NCBI GenBank assembly: GCA_048498995.1
Contig: JBEHWX010000012.1
Location: forward strand, 1-64,000
Length of the DNA stretch: 64,000 nt
Source: JBEHWX01 sp048498995
GTDB taxonomy: Bacteria; Bacteroidota; Ignavibacteria; OLB7
Direction: 5' to 3'
The translations under genes were made by a program, and so were the position numbers. Shown piece after piece: positions 34,556 through 43,262 of the stretch (the first letter of the stretch is position 1; each line of letters begins with the position of its first letter). A model generated the notes under the pieces. The model saw only the letters and a list, made by a program, of their open reading frames with translations. It searched no databases and had not been told where the DNA came from.

Positions 34556-36922
34556 CTACTCCCGTGTCTTCAGTACTTCGATGATGTCGAGCGTGTAGAT
34601 CCGGCGGCGGACCATCAGCGCCGAGAGCGCCGCGGAGGCTATCACCGCCAGCGCGGCCAGGCCGTAGGTGGCCGAAGTGATCACCAGCGGGATCCGGTAG
34701 TTCTCTCCGTTCATCGCCAGGATCACGCCGGCCGAGGTCAGATATCCGATCGCGAAGCCGACCGGAATCGCCAGCACGGTGAGCACCGTCTGCTCGCCGA
34801 GCAGCATGAAGGCGACTTCCCGCCGGCTGAAGCCGAGAACGCGGAGGCTGGCCAGCTCCCTCCCCCGCTCCGACAGCGAGATCCGCGCGCTGTTGTAGAC
34901 GATCCCGAAGGTGATGACCCCGGCGAAGATCACGAGGATCGTTCGGGAGGTTCCCTGCGATTCGGACATCATGGTGTCGAAGCTCTCGAGCCCCGCGCTT
35001 CTGAAGGATGCGCCGGCAACGGCCGGCGTGACCTTCAACGCCCGGTTCAGCTCCTCGGCATGGCGCGCGTCGATCGCCACGAACGCTCCGGAGATCGTCG
35101 GCCCCTCCCGCATCAGGCGGTTGAGCGCCGCGCGGTCCATGTAGACGGAAACGCCGAGCAGCTCGTCGACCGTGCCGGTGATCGGAACGCTGGCGACCGG
35201 CTGCGCCCCCTCGAGCACCTCGATCGTGAGGGAATCGCCGATGCCGGCGCCGAGCTCCTCGGCGAGCTTCGTCGTCAGCAGCACCCCTTCCGGCGGCGGC
35301 AGGGCGCGATGCCGGTTCCGGTCGAGGACCCGACGCAGGTCGTCGCCGGCGTCGATCCCCTGGATGGCGAGCCGGCGCTGATGGTGCGCGAACCTGATGC
35401 GCGCCGGCACCATCCGGAACGGCTCGGTGCGGGTCACCCCCGGAAGGTGGCGCAGATCGAAGAGCGCCCGGGCCGGCAATGGCCGGTTGAACAGGAGCAT
35501 CACATCCTCACGCTGGATCGCGCGGAACTGCAGGTCGATCATGAAGCTGATCGAGTCGTAGGAGAAGTAGCCGCAGATCAGTACCCCTTCCGACAGAGCG
35601 ATCGCCAGCACGGTGAGCGCCGCCTTGGTCCGGTTCCGCTCCAGGCTCCGGAGGATCATCCGTCCGCTGGTGGAGAGGATGTCGCCGAGCGGGAGCCGCT
35701 CCAGAAAGCCGGGCTCGAAGCGGGCCGGGGCCTCCGGTCGCATCGCCTCGGCCGGCGGCAGCGCCGCGCCGCGACGCACCGCGCGCCAGGCGCCGAGCAT
35801 CCCCGAGACCGCGCTGATGATCACGGCCCAGGCAATGACCTCCGGGCCGGCCACATAGCGGAGCAGCGGGAACCGGTAGTACCGGGTATACAGATGTGTC
35901 AGCCCCTTGCCGAGCCAGATGCCGACGCCGGTGCCGAGGAGGGCGCCGACCAGCACCGCGGCCAGCGCGAACTTCATGAAGTGGAGGCCGATCGCCGCGT
36001 TGTCGTAGCCGAACGCCTTCAGCACCGCGATCTGATCCCGCTGCGTCGCCACCAGCCGCGTCAGCACGATGTTCATCAGAAAGATCGCCACGCCGAGAAA
36101 GATCAGCGGGATCAGAACCGCCGAGGCGCGGAGCTGCGCAAGCTCATCGCGCAGGAAATGGTCGGACATCTGATCGCTCCGGTCATAGGCGCCGAGCGAG
36201 CCGTACGGCTTCAGCATCAGGTCGAGCCGGTCGATCAGATCGGGAACCTTCGCGCCGCGGACCACCGTGAGCACAAGATCGTTGAACGCGCCATCCATGT
36301 CGTAGGCGGCCGCCAGCCCCTCCCGCCCCATCCAGAGGACGCCGAAGCGCCGGTTGTCCGGAACGAAGGTGGCCGCGCCGCCGAGCGTGTAGACATATTC
36401 CGGCGAGAGCGCCACGCCGACCACCGTGAGCCGCTTCCAGCGTCCGTTGATCACCGCGCCGATGGTGGCTCCCGGCTCCAGATGATTCGCGTCGGCGAAC
36501 GCCTCCCCCACGATCACCTGATCGTTCCGCCCCGGCTCGATGTAGCGCCCGCGACGGAGGTAGAGCCGGTTCAGCGGCGGCATCTCCCGATCCGGCACCG
36601 ACACCAGCCGCCCCGTGGCCGGCTCCCCGAGCCCCGGCACGTCGAGCGTCACCTCCACCACCACCCGCGTCTCGACCCGGTCGACGCCATCCAGCCGGGC
36701 GATCTCCGCGCCGAGCCGCTCCGGCGCCCGCTTGACGCCGGCGAAGACATCGGCGAAATGATACTCGTCGTAGTAGGCGTCCCGCGTGGCCCGCAGCGAG
36801 TCGAGCACGCTCCCCATCGACACGTACACCGCGATACCGCAGGCAACCACCAGGGCAACGGCGATCATCTGCCCCCGAAGGTGCACCAGATCGCGCAACA
36901 GCTTCCGGTCGAGCATGCTCAT
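34556..36922 (-). CDS. ABC exporter permease with two FtsX-type domains
   Basis: 788 residues. Membrane helices include ~17-39 (GQMIAVALVVACGIAVYVSM), a three-helix FtsX core at ~265-385 (PLIFLGVAIFLMNIVLTRLV), ~435-460, and a second FtsX core at ~665-775 (TILVIFAGVITFGIVYNSAR, RGRELASLRVLGFSRREVAF). Periplasmic MacB-core-like parts lie between. Duplicated FtsX cores are typical of permeases of the DevC/LolCE/YbbP class. No ATPase domain is fused; the ATPase is the preceding gene, 4 bp away. Substrate unknown: lipid, lipoprotein, glycolipid or peptide are all possible. Confidence 0.9.
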   Translation of the reverse strand: MSMLDRKLLRDLVHLRGQMIAVALVVACGIAVYVSMGSVLDSLRATRDAYYDEYHFADVFAGVKRAPERLGAEIARLDGVDRVETRVVVEVTLDVPGLGEPATGRLVSVPDREMPPLNRLYLRRGRYIEPGRNDQVIVGEAFADANHLEPGATIGAVINGRWKRLTVVGVALSPEYVYTLGGAATFVPDNRRFGVLWMGREGLAAAYDMDGAFNDLVLTVVRGAKVPDLIDRLDLMLKPYGSLGAYDRSDQMSDHFLRDELAQLRASAVLIPLIFLGVAIFLMNIVLTRLVATQRDQIAVLKAFGYDNAAIGLHFMKFALAAVLVGALLGTGVGIWLGKGLTHLYTRYYRFPLLRYVAGPEVIAWAVIISAVSGMLGAWRAVRRGAALPPAEAMRPEAPARFEPGFLERLPLGDILSTSGRMILRSLERNRTKAALTVLAIALSEGVLICGYFSYDSISFMIDLQFRAIQREDVMLLFNRPLPARALFDLRHLPGVTRTEPFRMVPARIRFAHHQRRLAIQGIDAGDDLRRVLDRNRHRALPPPEGVLLTTKLAEELGAGIGDSLTIEVLEGAQPVASVPITGTVDELLGVSVYMDRAALNRLMREGPTISGAFVAIDARHAEELNRALKVTPAVAGASFRSAGLESFDTMMSESQGTSRTILVIFAGVITFGIVYNSARISLSERGRELASLRVLGFSRREVAFMLLGEQTVLTVLAIPVGFAIGYLTSAGVILAMNGENYRIPLVITSATYGLAALAVIASAALSALMVRRRIYTLDIIEVLKTRE

Positions 36923-36926
36923 CGGG

Positions 36927-37667
36927 TCACCAGCTCAGCTCCGAGGGAGCCGCCTTCCGTTCGTTGACATGGACATCGACGATACGTCCGCTGCTCATCC
37001 TCACCACCCGATCGGCCATGTCGGCGATGGCGGCGTTGTGGGTGATGATCGCCGTCGAGGTGCCGAGCGTGCGGTTGACCTCCGCGATCACCTCCAGCAC
37101 CAGCTTGCCGGTCTGATAGTCGAGCGCGCCGGTCGGCTCGTCGCAGAGGAGTACCTCCGGACGCTTCGCGATGGCGCGCGCTATCGCCACGCGCTGCTGC
37201 TGTCCGCCGGAGAGCTGAGAGGGGAAATGGTGCATCCGGTCGCCGAGCCCCACCAGCTCGAGCGCTTCCTCGGCGCGCATCGGCGCCGGCGAGATCTCGG
37301 TCACGAGCTGGACGTTTTCGAGCGCGGTCAGACTCGGTATGAGATTGTAGAACTGGAAGACGAAGCCGACCGACGAGCGACGGAATCCCGTCAGGGTCTC
37401 CTCGTCGGCCGTGGTGAGCTCGCGGTCGCGGAAGAAGACGCTGCCGCGCGTCGGCACGTCGAGGCCGCCGAGGATGTTCAGCAGCGTCGACTTGCCGCTG
37501 CCCGAGGCGCCGAGGATCACCAGCAGCTCGTGCTCGTACAGATCGAGATCGACCGATTCGAGCGCCGGCACCTCCACCTCCCCCATCTGATAGATCTTCG
37601 AGACGCCCCGCGCCTTGAAGATCGCGACGGCTTCCGGCTCTGAGCCGGCAACGGCTTCGGTGCTCAT
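36927..37667 (-). CDS. ABC exporter ATP-binding protein (LolD/MacB-N type)
   Basis: 246 residues. Walker A GASGSGKSTLLN, Q-loop region FVFQFYNLIPSLTALENV, signature LSGGQQQRVAIARA, Walker B VLLCDEPTGALD and switch histidine AIITHN are all intact. The sequence is typical of the LolD/DevA/MacB ATPase group that powers mechanotransmission with FtsX-type permeases. It is first in a tightly packed three-gene operon with permease and HlyD adaptor (4-bp gaps). The ~20-residue N-terminal extension before the ABC domain is probably disordered. Confidence 0.95.
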   Translation of the reverse strand: MSTEAVAGSEPEAVAIFKARGVSKIYQMGEVEVPALESVDLDLYEHELLVILGASGSGKSTLLNILGGLDVPTRGSVFFRDRELTTADEETLTGFRRSSVGFVFQFYNLIPSLTALENVQLVTEISPAPMRAEEALELVGLGDRMHHFPSQLSGGQQQRVAIARAIAKRPEVLLCDEPTGALDYQTGKLVLEVIAEVNRTLGTSTAIITHNAAIADMADRVVRMSSGRIVDVHVNERKAAPSELSW

Positions 37668-37776
37668 CCTGTTGATGCTGGCTGATGAAAGTTCTTCGAC
37701 GCTCGAGATATCGCGTCCGATGGATCGCGTCCGATGGATCGCCTCGGTTGAATCGCGCGGGAGGGATCGGAGGGGA

Positions 37777-38406
37777 TCAGAACGCGCCGAACTTGAACGT
37801 CAGCGCTCCGGCCGGTCCGCTCAGCTTCGCGTCGCTCAGCCCTTCCAGATCGACGCCGCGGATCATCCGATAATCGACACTCCCCTCGATCCGCATGAAC
37901 TTGGTCACGTTCAGCTCCAGTCCGACGGCCGGCTCGAGCACGAAGAACGCGTCGAACTCCGGGTCGATATTCAGCACGATGTTGGTGCCCGAGGTGCCGG
38001 TCTTGGAAACGGTGGACTCCACCTCGCCGTGGTAGCTCACCCCGCCGCCGCCGATGCCGAGCCGCGCGGTCAGGTGAATCACGTTATCGGAGCTGTTGAT
38101 GTAACCGAGCATCACGCCGCCGTAGCCGAGGCCGACGCGACGGCGCGTTTCCGGCGTCGGGCCGGAGCCGTACATCTCGGTCGTCAGCCCGTAGCCGAAT
38201 CCGCCGACGGCGAACGTGTGCCCGAAGAGAGCGCCGCCGGTGCCGCCGGCCATCAGCTGCCCGGCGCCATCCAGCGTGGTGAATGCCACGGAGGGACCGC
38301 CGAAGCCGGTAATGGCCACGTCCCCGTCGAGAAGCGTCTGCTGCGCCGGCGCGGCGAGCGTGGTCGCGGCCAGCAGCAGACCGAACAGTGCAAGGTTCTT
38401 CAGCAT
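37777..38406 (-). CDS. Small outer-membrane beta-barrel-like protein
   Basis: 209 residues. A signal peptide (LALFGLLLAATTLAAPAQ) precedes glycine-rich alternating strands (ITGFGGPSVAFTTLDG, GGGVSYHGEVEST, FFVLEPAVGLELNVTKFMRI) and a final aromatic residue (LTFKFGAF), the usual signature for BAM-dependent insertion. An eight-stranded barrel is plausible. It lies 109 bp upstream of the ABC exporter on the same strand, so it might be co-transcribed, but no outer-membrane channel role is claimed. Confidence 0.68.
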   Translation of the reverse strand: MLKNLALFGLLLAATTLAAPAQQTLLDGDVAITGFGGPSVAFTTLDGAGQLMAGGTGGALFGHTFAVGGFGYGLTTEMYGSGPTPETRRRVGLGYGGVMLGYINSSDNVIHLTARLGIGGGGVSYHGEVESTVSKTGTSGTNIVLNIDPEFDAFFVLEPAVGLELNVTKFMRIEGSVDYRMIRGVDLEGLSDAKLSGPAGALTFKFGAF

Positions 38407-38715
38407 GATGGTATCCCGTAAATCGTTCCGACGATGTGAGGTCGACCGCCACGCGGAGCGCCACTCACGATCGACGGATGCAATCTACCGGTACTCCCCG
38501 TGGCCGACCATGACGTGGATCAGGAAACGGAGATTCCCGATCCGCGCCTGCCCTTGAGCGCCCCGGGCCATCCCGAGATAACTCTTGATAATCACCCCTC
38601 CGAGCATGACCTCGATCATGGATCATCCCCCCGATCATCGCCAAGTTTGTATCCGCCGTCGCCGAGGAGGACTCGGTCGATCGAACATATCGTGCAATCG
38701 AAACGGAGAAGTATC
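38407..38715. other. Divergent intergenic region with Fnr-type promoter
   Basis: 309 bases between the minus-strand barrel-like gene and the plus-strand CBS gene. It holds the promoter described at 38605-38649. A promoter for the minus-strand gene is not evident. Confidence 0.5.
38605..38649 (+). promoter_or_regulatory. Class II Fnr-type promoter of the CBS gene
   Basis: Palindrome CATGACctcgATCATG (38605-38620) is centred at 38612.5. The -7 box CAAGTTTG (38642-38649) starts 29.5 bp after the centre, which puts the operator at -41.5. The predicted leader to the ATG at 38716 is about 60 nt. The same operator, spacing and box occur at 48275-48319 (minus) and 49605-49649. Confidence 0.72.
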
Positions 38716-39339
38716 ATGACAATCGCGGATATCATGACCGGGGAGGCCAGGTGCTGCCATCCCGAGACGAACCTCGCCACGGCCGCGGCGCTCATGTGGG
38801 CGGGTGATTGCGGAGCACTGCCGGTGGTCGATGCCGAGGGACGCGCGCTCGGGATGATCACCGACCGGGATGTCTGCATGGCCGTGGCCACCCGGAACCG
38901 CCTCGCCTCCGAGATCGCCGTCGGCGAGCTCCTCGGCGGCGATGTCTGGGCCTGCGAGGCGCACGACGACGTACGCGCCGCGCTGGAGGTGATGGAGGAA
39001 AAACGTGTACGCCGCCTTCCGGTGATCGACAGCGAGAACAGAGTGATCGGCGTCATCTCGATGAACGACGTCGTGCTCAACGCGGTCGAGCGCAAGGGAG
39101 GCAAGAAGGGGGAAACGCCCCTGACCTACGAGAGCGCGATGGCGGCGATGAAGATGATCTCGGCGCATCGCGATGCTCCCGCGTCGTTCGATATCGCTCC
39201 GGAGGGCACCGAAGCGAAGAGCGGCGGCGGCACGCGGAAGCGCGCCGCGAAGGGTTCGGCGAAGGATCCGGCGGCGAAGGGATCCTCGAAGGGGAAGGGA
39301 CGGCGCGAGCAGGCGGACGGCGTGGCCGCCCGAGCCTGA
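38716..39339 (+). CDS. CBS-pair protein with basic, histone-like tail
   Basis: 207 residues, with GGAG seven to eight bases before the ATG. Two CBS motifs fill residues ~1-125 (TIADIMTGEARCCHPETNLA, GALPVVDAEGRALGMITDRD; RRLPVIDSENRVIGVISMND). CBS pairs bind adenine nucleotides. After a short helix the last ~45 residues are Lys/Arg/Gly/Ala/Ser-rich (GGGTRKRAAKGSAKDPAAKG), like histone H1-type tails. The first part resembles Hrp1 (Rv2626c) of the mycobacterial hypoxia response. The Fnr-type promoter upstream supports an oxygen-related role. A direct contact of the tail with nucleic acid is inference. Confidence 0.85.
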   Translation: MTIADIMTGEARCCHPETNLATAAALMWAGDCGALPVVDAEGRALGMITDRDVCMAVATRNRLASEIAVGELLGGDVWACEAHDDVRAALEVMEEKRVRRLPVIDSENRVIGVISMNDVVLNAVERKGGKKGETPLTYESAMAAMKMISAHRDAPASFDIAPEGTEAKSGGGTRKRAAKGSAKDPAAKGSSKGKGRREQADGVAARA

Positions 39340-39433
39340 ATGTCGGGAAGCGCCGCGATGAGCGACGACGATCGTCCCGGCCGCGCGCCACGCTACGCCA
39401 GGGAGCTCCGCGTGATCCGGATCAGGTAATAAC

Positions 39434-39470
39434 GCAGCGCGCGTCTCGCCGATGACGAGACGCGCGCTGC
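39434..39470. terminator. Hairpin terminator between convergent genes
   Basis: Perfect 15-bp stem with arms 39434-39448 (GCAGCGCGCGTCTCG) and 39456-39470 (CGAGACGCGCGCTGC), 7-nt loop, followed by TTCGTCGTTC. It lies between the CBS gene and the minus-strand gene ending at 39499. Confidence 0.7.
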
Positions 39471-39498
39471 TTCGTCGTTCCCTGCTTCCTGCCGATGC

Positions 39499-40407
39499 TC
39501 AGGCGACCGTTATCGGACGCGCGACGTCACGCGCCGGAGTCGGACGCTTCAGCGCCTGCGCGCACTCCACGATCCGGCGCCGGAGCCGGATCGGATCCTG
39601 GCCGACGATCGTGGGGCTGGATTCATCCAGCCTCCGGGCGAATCGGAGCATCTCGACGCCGGCACGGAGCGCCGGGTTGCGGCTGATCGTGGCCAGCAAG
39701 CCGAGCAGCGGCACCGGAACCGACACCACGTGGAGTCCCGGATGAAGAATGCGTCCCCAGAGCGCGAGCGCCTCGGGAATGGTGAGCGCATCCGGACCGA
39801 GCACGCTCGAGATGGCGCTCGACCGATTGCCTGACGCGAGATCGCGGGCGATCCACTCGCCGAGCTCGACGGCCGAGAGCCAGTGCGCGCGCATCGAGCG
39901 CTCCCGGGACGCCAAAGCCCACCGTCCGGCAACGCTCCGCTCCAGCCCCTCGCTCACGTTGCTCGGACGGAGCACGCGACAGGGTATGCCGCTCTCGAGC
40001 AGATGAAGCTCCGCCCGGCGCTTGGCCGCCACCGAGGCGGGAACGCGATCACCCGCTCCTTCCTTTGCCTCGGTCAACGCAACGCTCAGTCCACTGATGA
40101 GCGTGATCCTGCCGACGCCCGCCTCGGCGGCCGCCTTCACGATCGTCGACGTCCCTCCCGCCTCAACCGCCACGAAATCCTCCGGCCTCGGTCCTCCCTG
40201 GAGGGAGATATGGACGGCGTCGCAACCGTCGAGCGCGGCGCGCATCGCGGTCAGGTCACGGGCATCGGCGCGGACGAGCCGAAGATCGCCGGCCGGAAGC
40301 GCGGCATCCTTCCGCGCCACGATCACCACGGAGTGCCCCTCCGCGGCAAGCGCGCGCGCTACCGGCGCGCCGAGAAGCCCCGTGCCTCCCACGACGCAGA
40401 TTCTCAT
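39499..40407 (-). CDS. NAD(P)-binding NmrA/atypical SDR protein
   Basis: 302 residues from the ATG at 40407, which has AGGAGG eight bases upstream. The N-terminal Rossmann motif is MRICVVGGTGLLGAPVARAL, with further SDR-like strands (VRADARDLTAMRAALDGCDA, ITLISGLSV). The C-terminal half (LTIPEALALWGRILHPGLHV) resembles the substrate part of NmrA/YwnB-like proteins. The classical YxxxK motif is not obvious, so it may be a redox sensor or atypical reductase rather than a dehydrogenase. It is the last gene of the long minus-strand series that starts with the coiled-coil and PEP synthase genes. Confidence 0.8.
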   Translation of the reverse strand: MRICVVGGTGLLGAPVARALAAEGHSVVIVARKDAALPAGDLRLVRADARDLTAMRAALDGCDAVHISLQGGPRPEDFVAVEAGGTSTIVKAAAEAGVGRITLISGLSVALTEAKEGAGDRVPASVAAKRRAELHLLESGIPCRVLRPSNVSEGLERSVAGRWALASRERSMRAHWLSAVELGEWIARDLASGNRSSAISSVLGPDALTIPEALALWGRILHPGLHVVSVPVPLLGLLATISRNPALRAGVEMLRFARRLDESSPTIVGQDPIRLRRRIVECAQALKRPTPARDVARPITVA

Positions 40408-40435
40408 CTCGATACCCTCCTGGCCCGATCGTTCA

Positions 40436-41521
40436 TTATGATGCGGTCCGGGCCACAGTGTCTTGGCCGGATGCAATGGGCGATATGGAGGGATCGACCA
40501 CGAGCACGCCGGCGCCACGGATCGCGTCCCGCTTCAGCGCGATCAGCGCCTCGTTGGCCTCGCCGAGCGGAAAGGTTCCGACGTGCGTGCGCACCGGGAT
40601 GCGTGCCGCTTCCTCGAGAAATTCATGGCCGTCGCGGCGGGTGTTGTTGGCGACGCTCCTGACCACGCGCTCGCCGTAGATGAGAGGATAGTCGAAGGAG
40701 GGAATCGGGCTCATGTGGATGCCGCCGAGCACCAGCACGCCCCCCTTGTCGAGCGCGGCGAGGCCGGTCGGCACCAGCTCCCCGGCCGGCGCGAAGACGA
40801 TCGCCGCGTCCAGCCTGACCGGCGGCGCGTCGTACGCATCTCCCACCCAGACGGCGCCGAGCTCGGAGGCGAGCGCCTGATGCCGCTCGCGATCGCGGGT
40901 CATCACGTAGACATCCGCGCCTCGGCCGCGCGCCAGCTGAATGCCGACGTGCCCCGCGGCGCCGAACCCGTAGATGCCGAGCCGCGCTCCGCTCCAGTCC
41001 CGCCCATCCTCGCCGAGCCCGGTGAGCCGGAGCGCGCGGTAGCCGATGATGCCGGCGCAGAGGAGCGGCGCGGCCTGGATATTGTCGAAGCCGTCCGGGA
41101 GTCGATAGGTGAACGCGGCGGGGGCGACGGCATATTCGGCGAAACCTCCATCGACGCTCCAGCCGGTGAAGCGGGGATCGTCGCAGATGTTCTCCCGACC
41201 TGAGCGGCAGAAGCGGCAGACGCCGCAGGTCCGCTGCAGCCAGGCTATGCCGGCGCGATCGCCGACCGAGAGCCCGGCCACCGCCGAGCCGAGCCGGACG
41301 ATCTCGCCGACGATCTGATGTCCCGGAACCACCGGCGAGCGGCGCGGCGCGAGCTCCCCTTCCACCACGTGAAGATCGGTGCGGCAGATGCCGCAGGCCG
41401 TCACGCGCAGAAGCACCTCGTCGTCCCCCGGCTCCGGAACCGGCAGCTCGCCGATCCGGAGCGGGCGCTCCTCGACCGGCGCGGGGCGCTCCAGTATGGC
41501 CGCGGTCATCATTCGATTCAT
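40436..41521 (-). CDS. Zinc-dependent alcohol dehydrogenase
   Basis: About 361 residues from the ATG at 41521 (GGAG seven bases upstream). Catalytic-zinc Cys is in TACGICRTDLH, the following PGHQIVGEIV region fits the second ligand area, and the structural-zinc motif is CGVCRFCRSGRENIC. The NAD(P)-binding fold has GIYGFGAAGHVGIQLARGRG. It belongs to the medium-chain dehydrogenase superfamily. In a low-oxygen setting it could reduce aldehydes to regenerate NAD+; that role is inferred from the neighbouring stress-type genes. It lies 28 bp upstream of the NmrA-like gene. Confidence 0.9.
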   Translation of the reverse strand: MNRMMTAAILERPAPVEERPLRIGELPVPEPGDDEVLLRVTACGICRTDLHVVEGELAPRRSPVVPGHQIVGEIVRLGSAVAGLSVGDRAGIAWLQRTCGVCRFCRSGRENICDDPRFTGWSVDGGFAEYAVAPAAFTYRLPDGFDNIQAAPLLCAGIIGYRALRLTGLGEDGRDWSGARLGIYGFGAAGHVGIQLARGRGADVYVMTRDRERHQALASELGAVWVGDAYDAPPVRLDAAIVFAPAGELVPTGLAALDKGGVLVLGGIHMSPIPSFDYPLIYGERVVRSVANNTRRDGHEFLEEAARIPVRTHVGTFPLGEANEALIALKRDAIRGAGVLVVDPSISPIASGQDTVARTAS

Positions 41522-41599
41522 GTGGATCTCCGTGCAAGGGGCGCCCGGCATAGCGCGGGCGTCCCTTGCGATCGCTCGAATCTTCCGGATGCGTCGTTG

Positions 41600-42145
41600 T
41601 CAGTCGCCGTCACCACCGCGCTCGGGAGCTTCGCCGCCGGATGCTCCGCCGGATGCTCCGTTGCCGGGAGCTCCATTCTCCCCGGGTGCCGGCATCGCCG
41701 TCGCGGCCGAGCGGATCTCGGTGTGGCGCACCTGTCCGCCGAGGTTCGAGGTCCAGAGCATCAAGCCTGAGACGGCCAGCGCGCCGAGCAGGAGCAGCCA
41801 GCGGTACCAGGTCGGCGGAACCACGCCCCGCATCCGCATCACCACCCCGACCAGCGCGAGCGCGCCGACCAGTTCCATTACCCAGAAGGTCAGCTCGGCC
41901 GCCTCCTCGTGCGCGTGAATGATCTGGCGCGTGCCCCCCGGCATGTGCCTGACCATATCCTCGGCCGGATCGCCGGTCAGGAGCGTGGGAATGCAGATCA
42001 GGGCCGAGAAGATCAGAATCCCGAGCGCCGAATCGAGCAGCGTCGTGTTCTTCCGGATGAGGGCGATGATGAGAAACGCGAGACCGAACCAGGCGCCGAT
42101 CACCGGCAGGTGGTTCAGCATGAGATGAAGATGGGCTCCATTCAT
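41600..42145 (-). CDS. Four-helix membrane protein, unknown function
   Basis: 181 residues, with AGGA upstream of the ATG at 42145. It begins MNGAHLHLMLNHLPVIGAWF and has four membrane helices (~13-31, 37-56, 84-103, 113-131). Histidines at the start (HLHLMLNH) and in loops (VRHMPGG, IIHAHEEAAE) could bind haem or metal, as in small DUF2231-like membrane proteins; this is only a resemblance. The last 35 residues are Gly/Ala-rich. Its 159-base leader carries a possible pseudoknot. Neighbours are universal stress and alcohol dehydrogenase genes. Confidence 0.75.
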   Translation of the reverse strand: MNGAHLHLMLNHLPVIGAWFGLAFLIIALIRKNTTLLDSALGILIFSALICIPTLLTGDPAEDMVRHMPGGTRQIIHAHEEAAELTFWVMELVGALALVGVVMRMRGVVPPTWYRWLLLLGALAVSGLMLWTSNLGGQVRHTEIRSAATAMPAPGENGAPGNGASGGASGGEAPERGGDGD

Positions 42146-42190
42146 GACGTAAGATTTCCTCCCCGCGCCGCGGGGCTAATGCAGTAACGT

Positions 42191-42236
42191 GAGAACGGGA
42201 AGTTCCGATGCCCCACGTTCTCCGCGCGGGCATCGG
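42191..42236 (-). promoter_or_regulatory. Possible H-type pseudoknot in the leader of the membrane protein gene
   Basis: On the minus-strand RNA CCGATGCCC (42236-42228) pairs with GGGCATCGG (42213-42205), and GAGAACG (42222-42216) inside that loop pairs with CGTTCTC (42197-42191) beyond it. The two perfect stems (9 and 7 bp) interlock. A GC hairpin (42161-42175) follows, directly before AGGA and the ATG at 42145. Confidence 0.5.
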
Positions 42237-42304
42237 GATGATCGGGCTCGAATTTCCGCGCGCTCACGCTCCGGCAGGGCTCCCGGCGGGCACGCCGGCG
42301 ATAC

Positions 42305-43243
42305 TCACCGACGGCGCGTGACTTCCACGCTGCAGTGAGCGCGCGTGGCAACCGCCGAGGAGACGCTGCCGAGCAGGAAGCGCTCCATGAAACGATGTCC
42401 CCTGGCGCCGATGAAGATCGTGTCGGCGCCCCAGGTCTTGGCCGCGTCGAGGATCGCCGGGATCGGCGCCATCTCCCGCACGCCGCCGGTCACGAGCAGC
42501 CCGCGGGATTGCAGACGCTCGATCGCCTCCTTGACTCCCTTCTCGAGCGTGGTATGGAGCGTGACCACGCCATCGGCAACGGTCAGCGGCACATCCAGCC
42601 CGAGCGGCGGCACCAGCGCGATATCCAGCGGTCCGAATGCCGCCACTACCTCCACGGCGGTGCCGGCCGGCCAGTTGCGCGAGGCAACCTCCTCCACGGC
42701 GGCCATGGAATCGGGCATGCCATCCACGCCGATCACAATCCGTGCCGGAGCTCCCGGAACCGGCACATCCCCGCGCGCGATCCGCACCGAGCCGCGCGCC
42801 TCGGTGAGCACCTTCTGCGACACGCTGCCGATGAACAGCCGACCGAGCGCCGAGCGCCCATGCGAGCCGACGACTATCAGATCCGGCTGGATCTCATCGG
42901 CCAGCTTGAGCAGCCCCCACGCGGGGGAATCCGCCGCCACCTGAGTCCGCACCGTCCACTTCGGGAAGCGCTTCTTCAGCCGCGCCTCGGCCACGCCGGC
43001 AAGGCGCGTTGCCTCGGCCATCGCCGCAGCGCCCCGCGACTGTACCGCGGTCGGCACTTCGCGGATCTCGAACTCCGCGTCGGGAGCGTCCACCTCGGCA
43101 AGATCGGGCACCCACACCTCGCTTACCGTCAGCACCACCGCCTCCAGCTCCTCCGGCAGTCCGGCCCGCGAAAGATCGTCGAGCGCGGCATCGGCGCACT
43201 CCGAGCCGTCGTAGCCGATCAGGATCTTCATCTGCTCGTTCAT
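42305..43243 (-). CDS. Tandem universal stress protein (two UspA domains)
   Basis: About 312 residues from the ATG at 43243, with AGGAG seven bases upstream. Domain 1 (~1-150) starts MKILIGYDGSECADAALDDL and ends with an ATP-binding loop VVGSHGRSALGRLFIGSVS. Domain 2 (~160-312) starts IVIGVDGMPDSMAAVEEVAS and ends IGARGHRFMERFLLGSVSSA. Both keep the G-x2-G-x9-G-S/T pattern, so both may bind ATP. Tandem Usp proteins of this kind (for example Rv2623) are induced by hypoxia in mycobacteria. It lies 19 bp downstream of the Acg-like gene. Confidence 0.92.
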   Translation of the reverse strand: MNEQMKILIGYDGSECADAALDDLSRAGLPEELEAVVLTVSEVWVPDLAEVDAPDAEFEIREVPTAVQSRGAAAMAEATRLAGVAEARLKKRFPKWTVRTQVAADSPAWGLLKLADEIQPDLIVVGSHGRSALGRLFIGSVSQKVLTEARGSVRIARGDVPVPGAPARIVIGVDGMPDSMAAVEEVASRNWPAGTAVEVVAAFGPLDIALVPPLGLDVPLTVADGVVTLHTTLEKGVKEAIERLQSRGLLVTGGVREMAPIPAILDAAKTWGADTIFIGARGHRFMERFLLGSVSSAVATRAHCSVEVTRRR

Positions 43244-43262
43244 GATTGAGTCTCCTCGCAAT

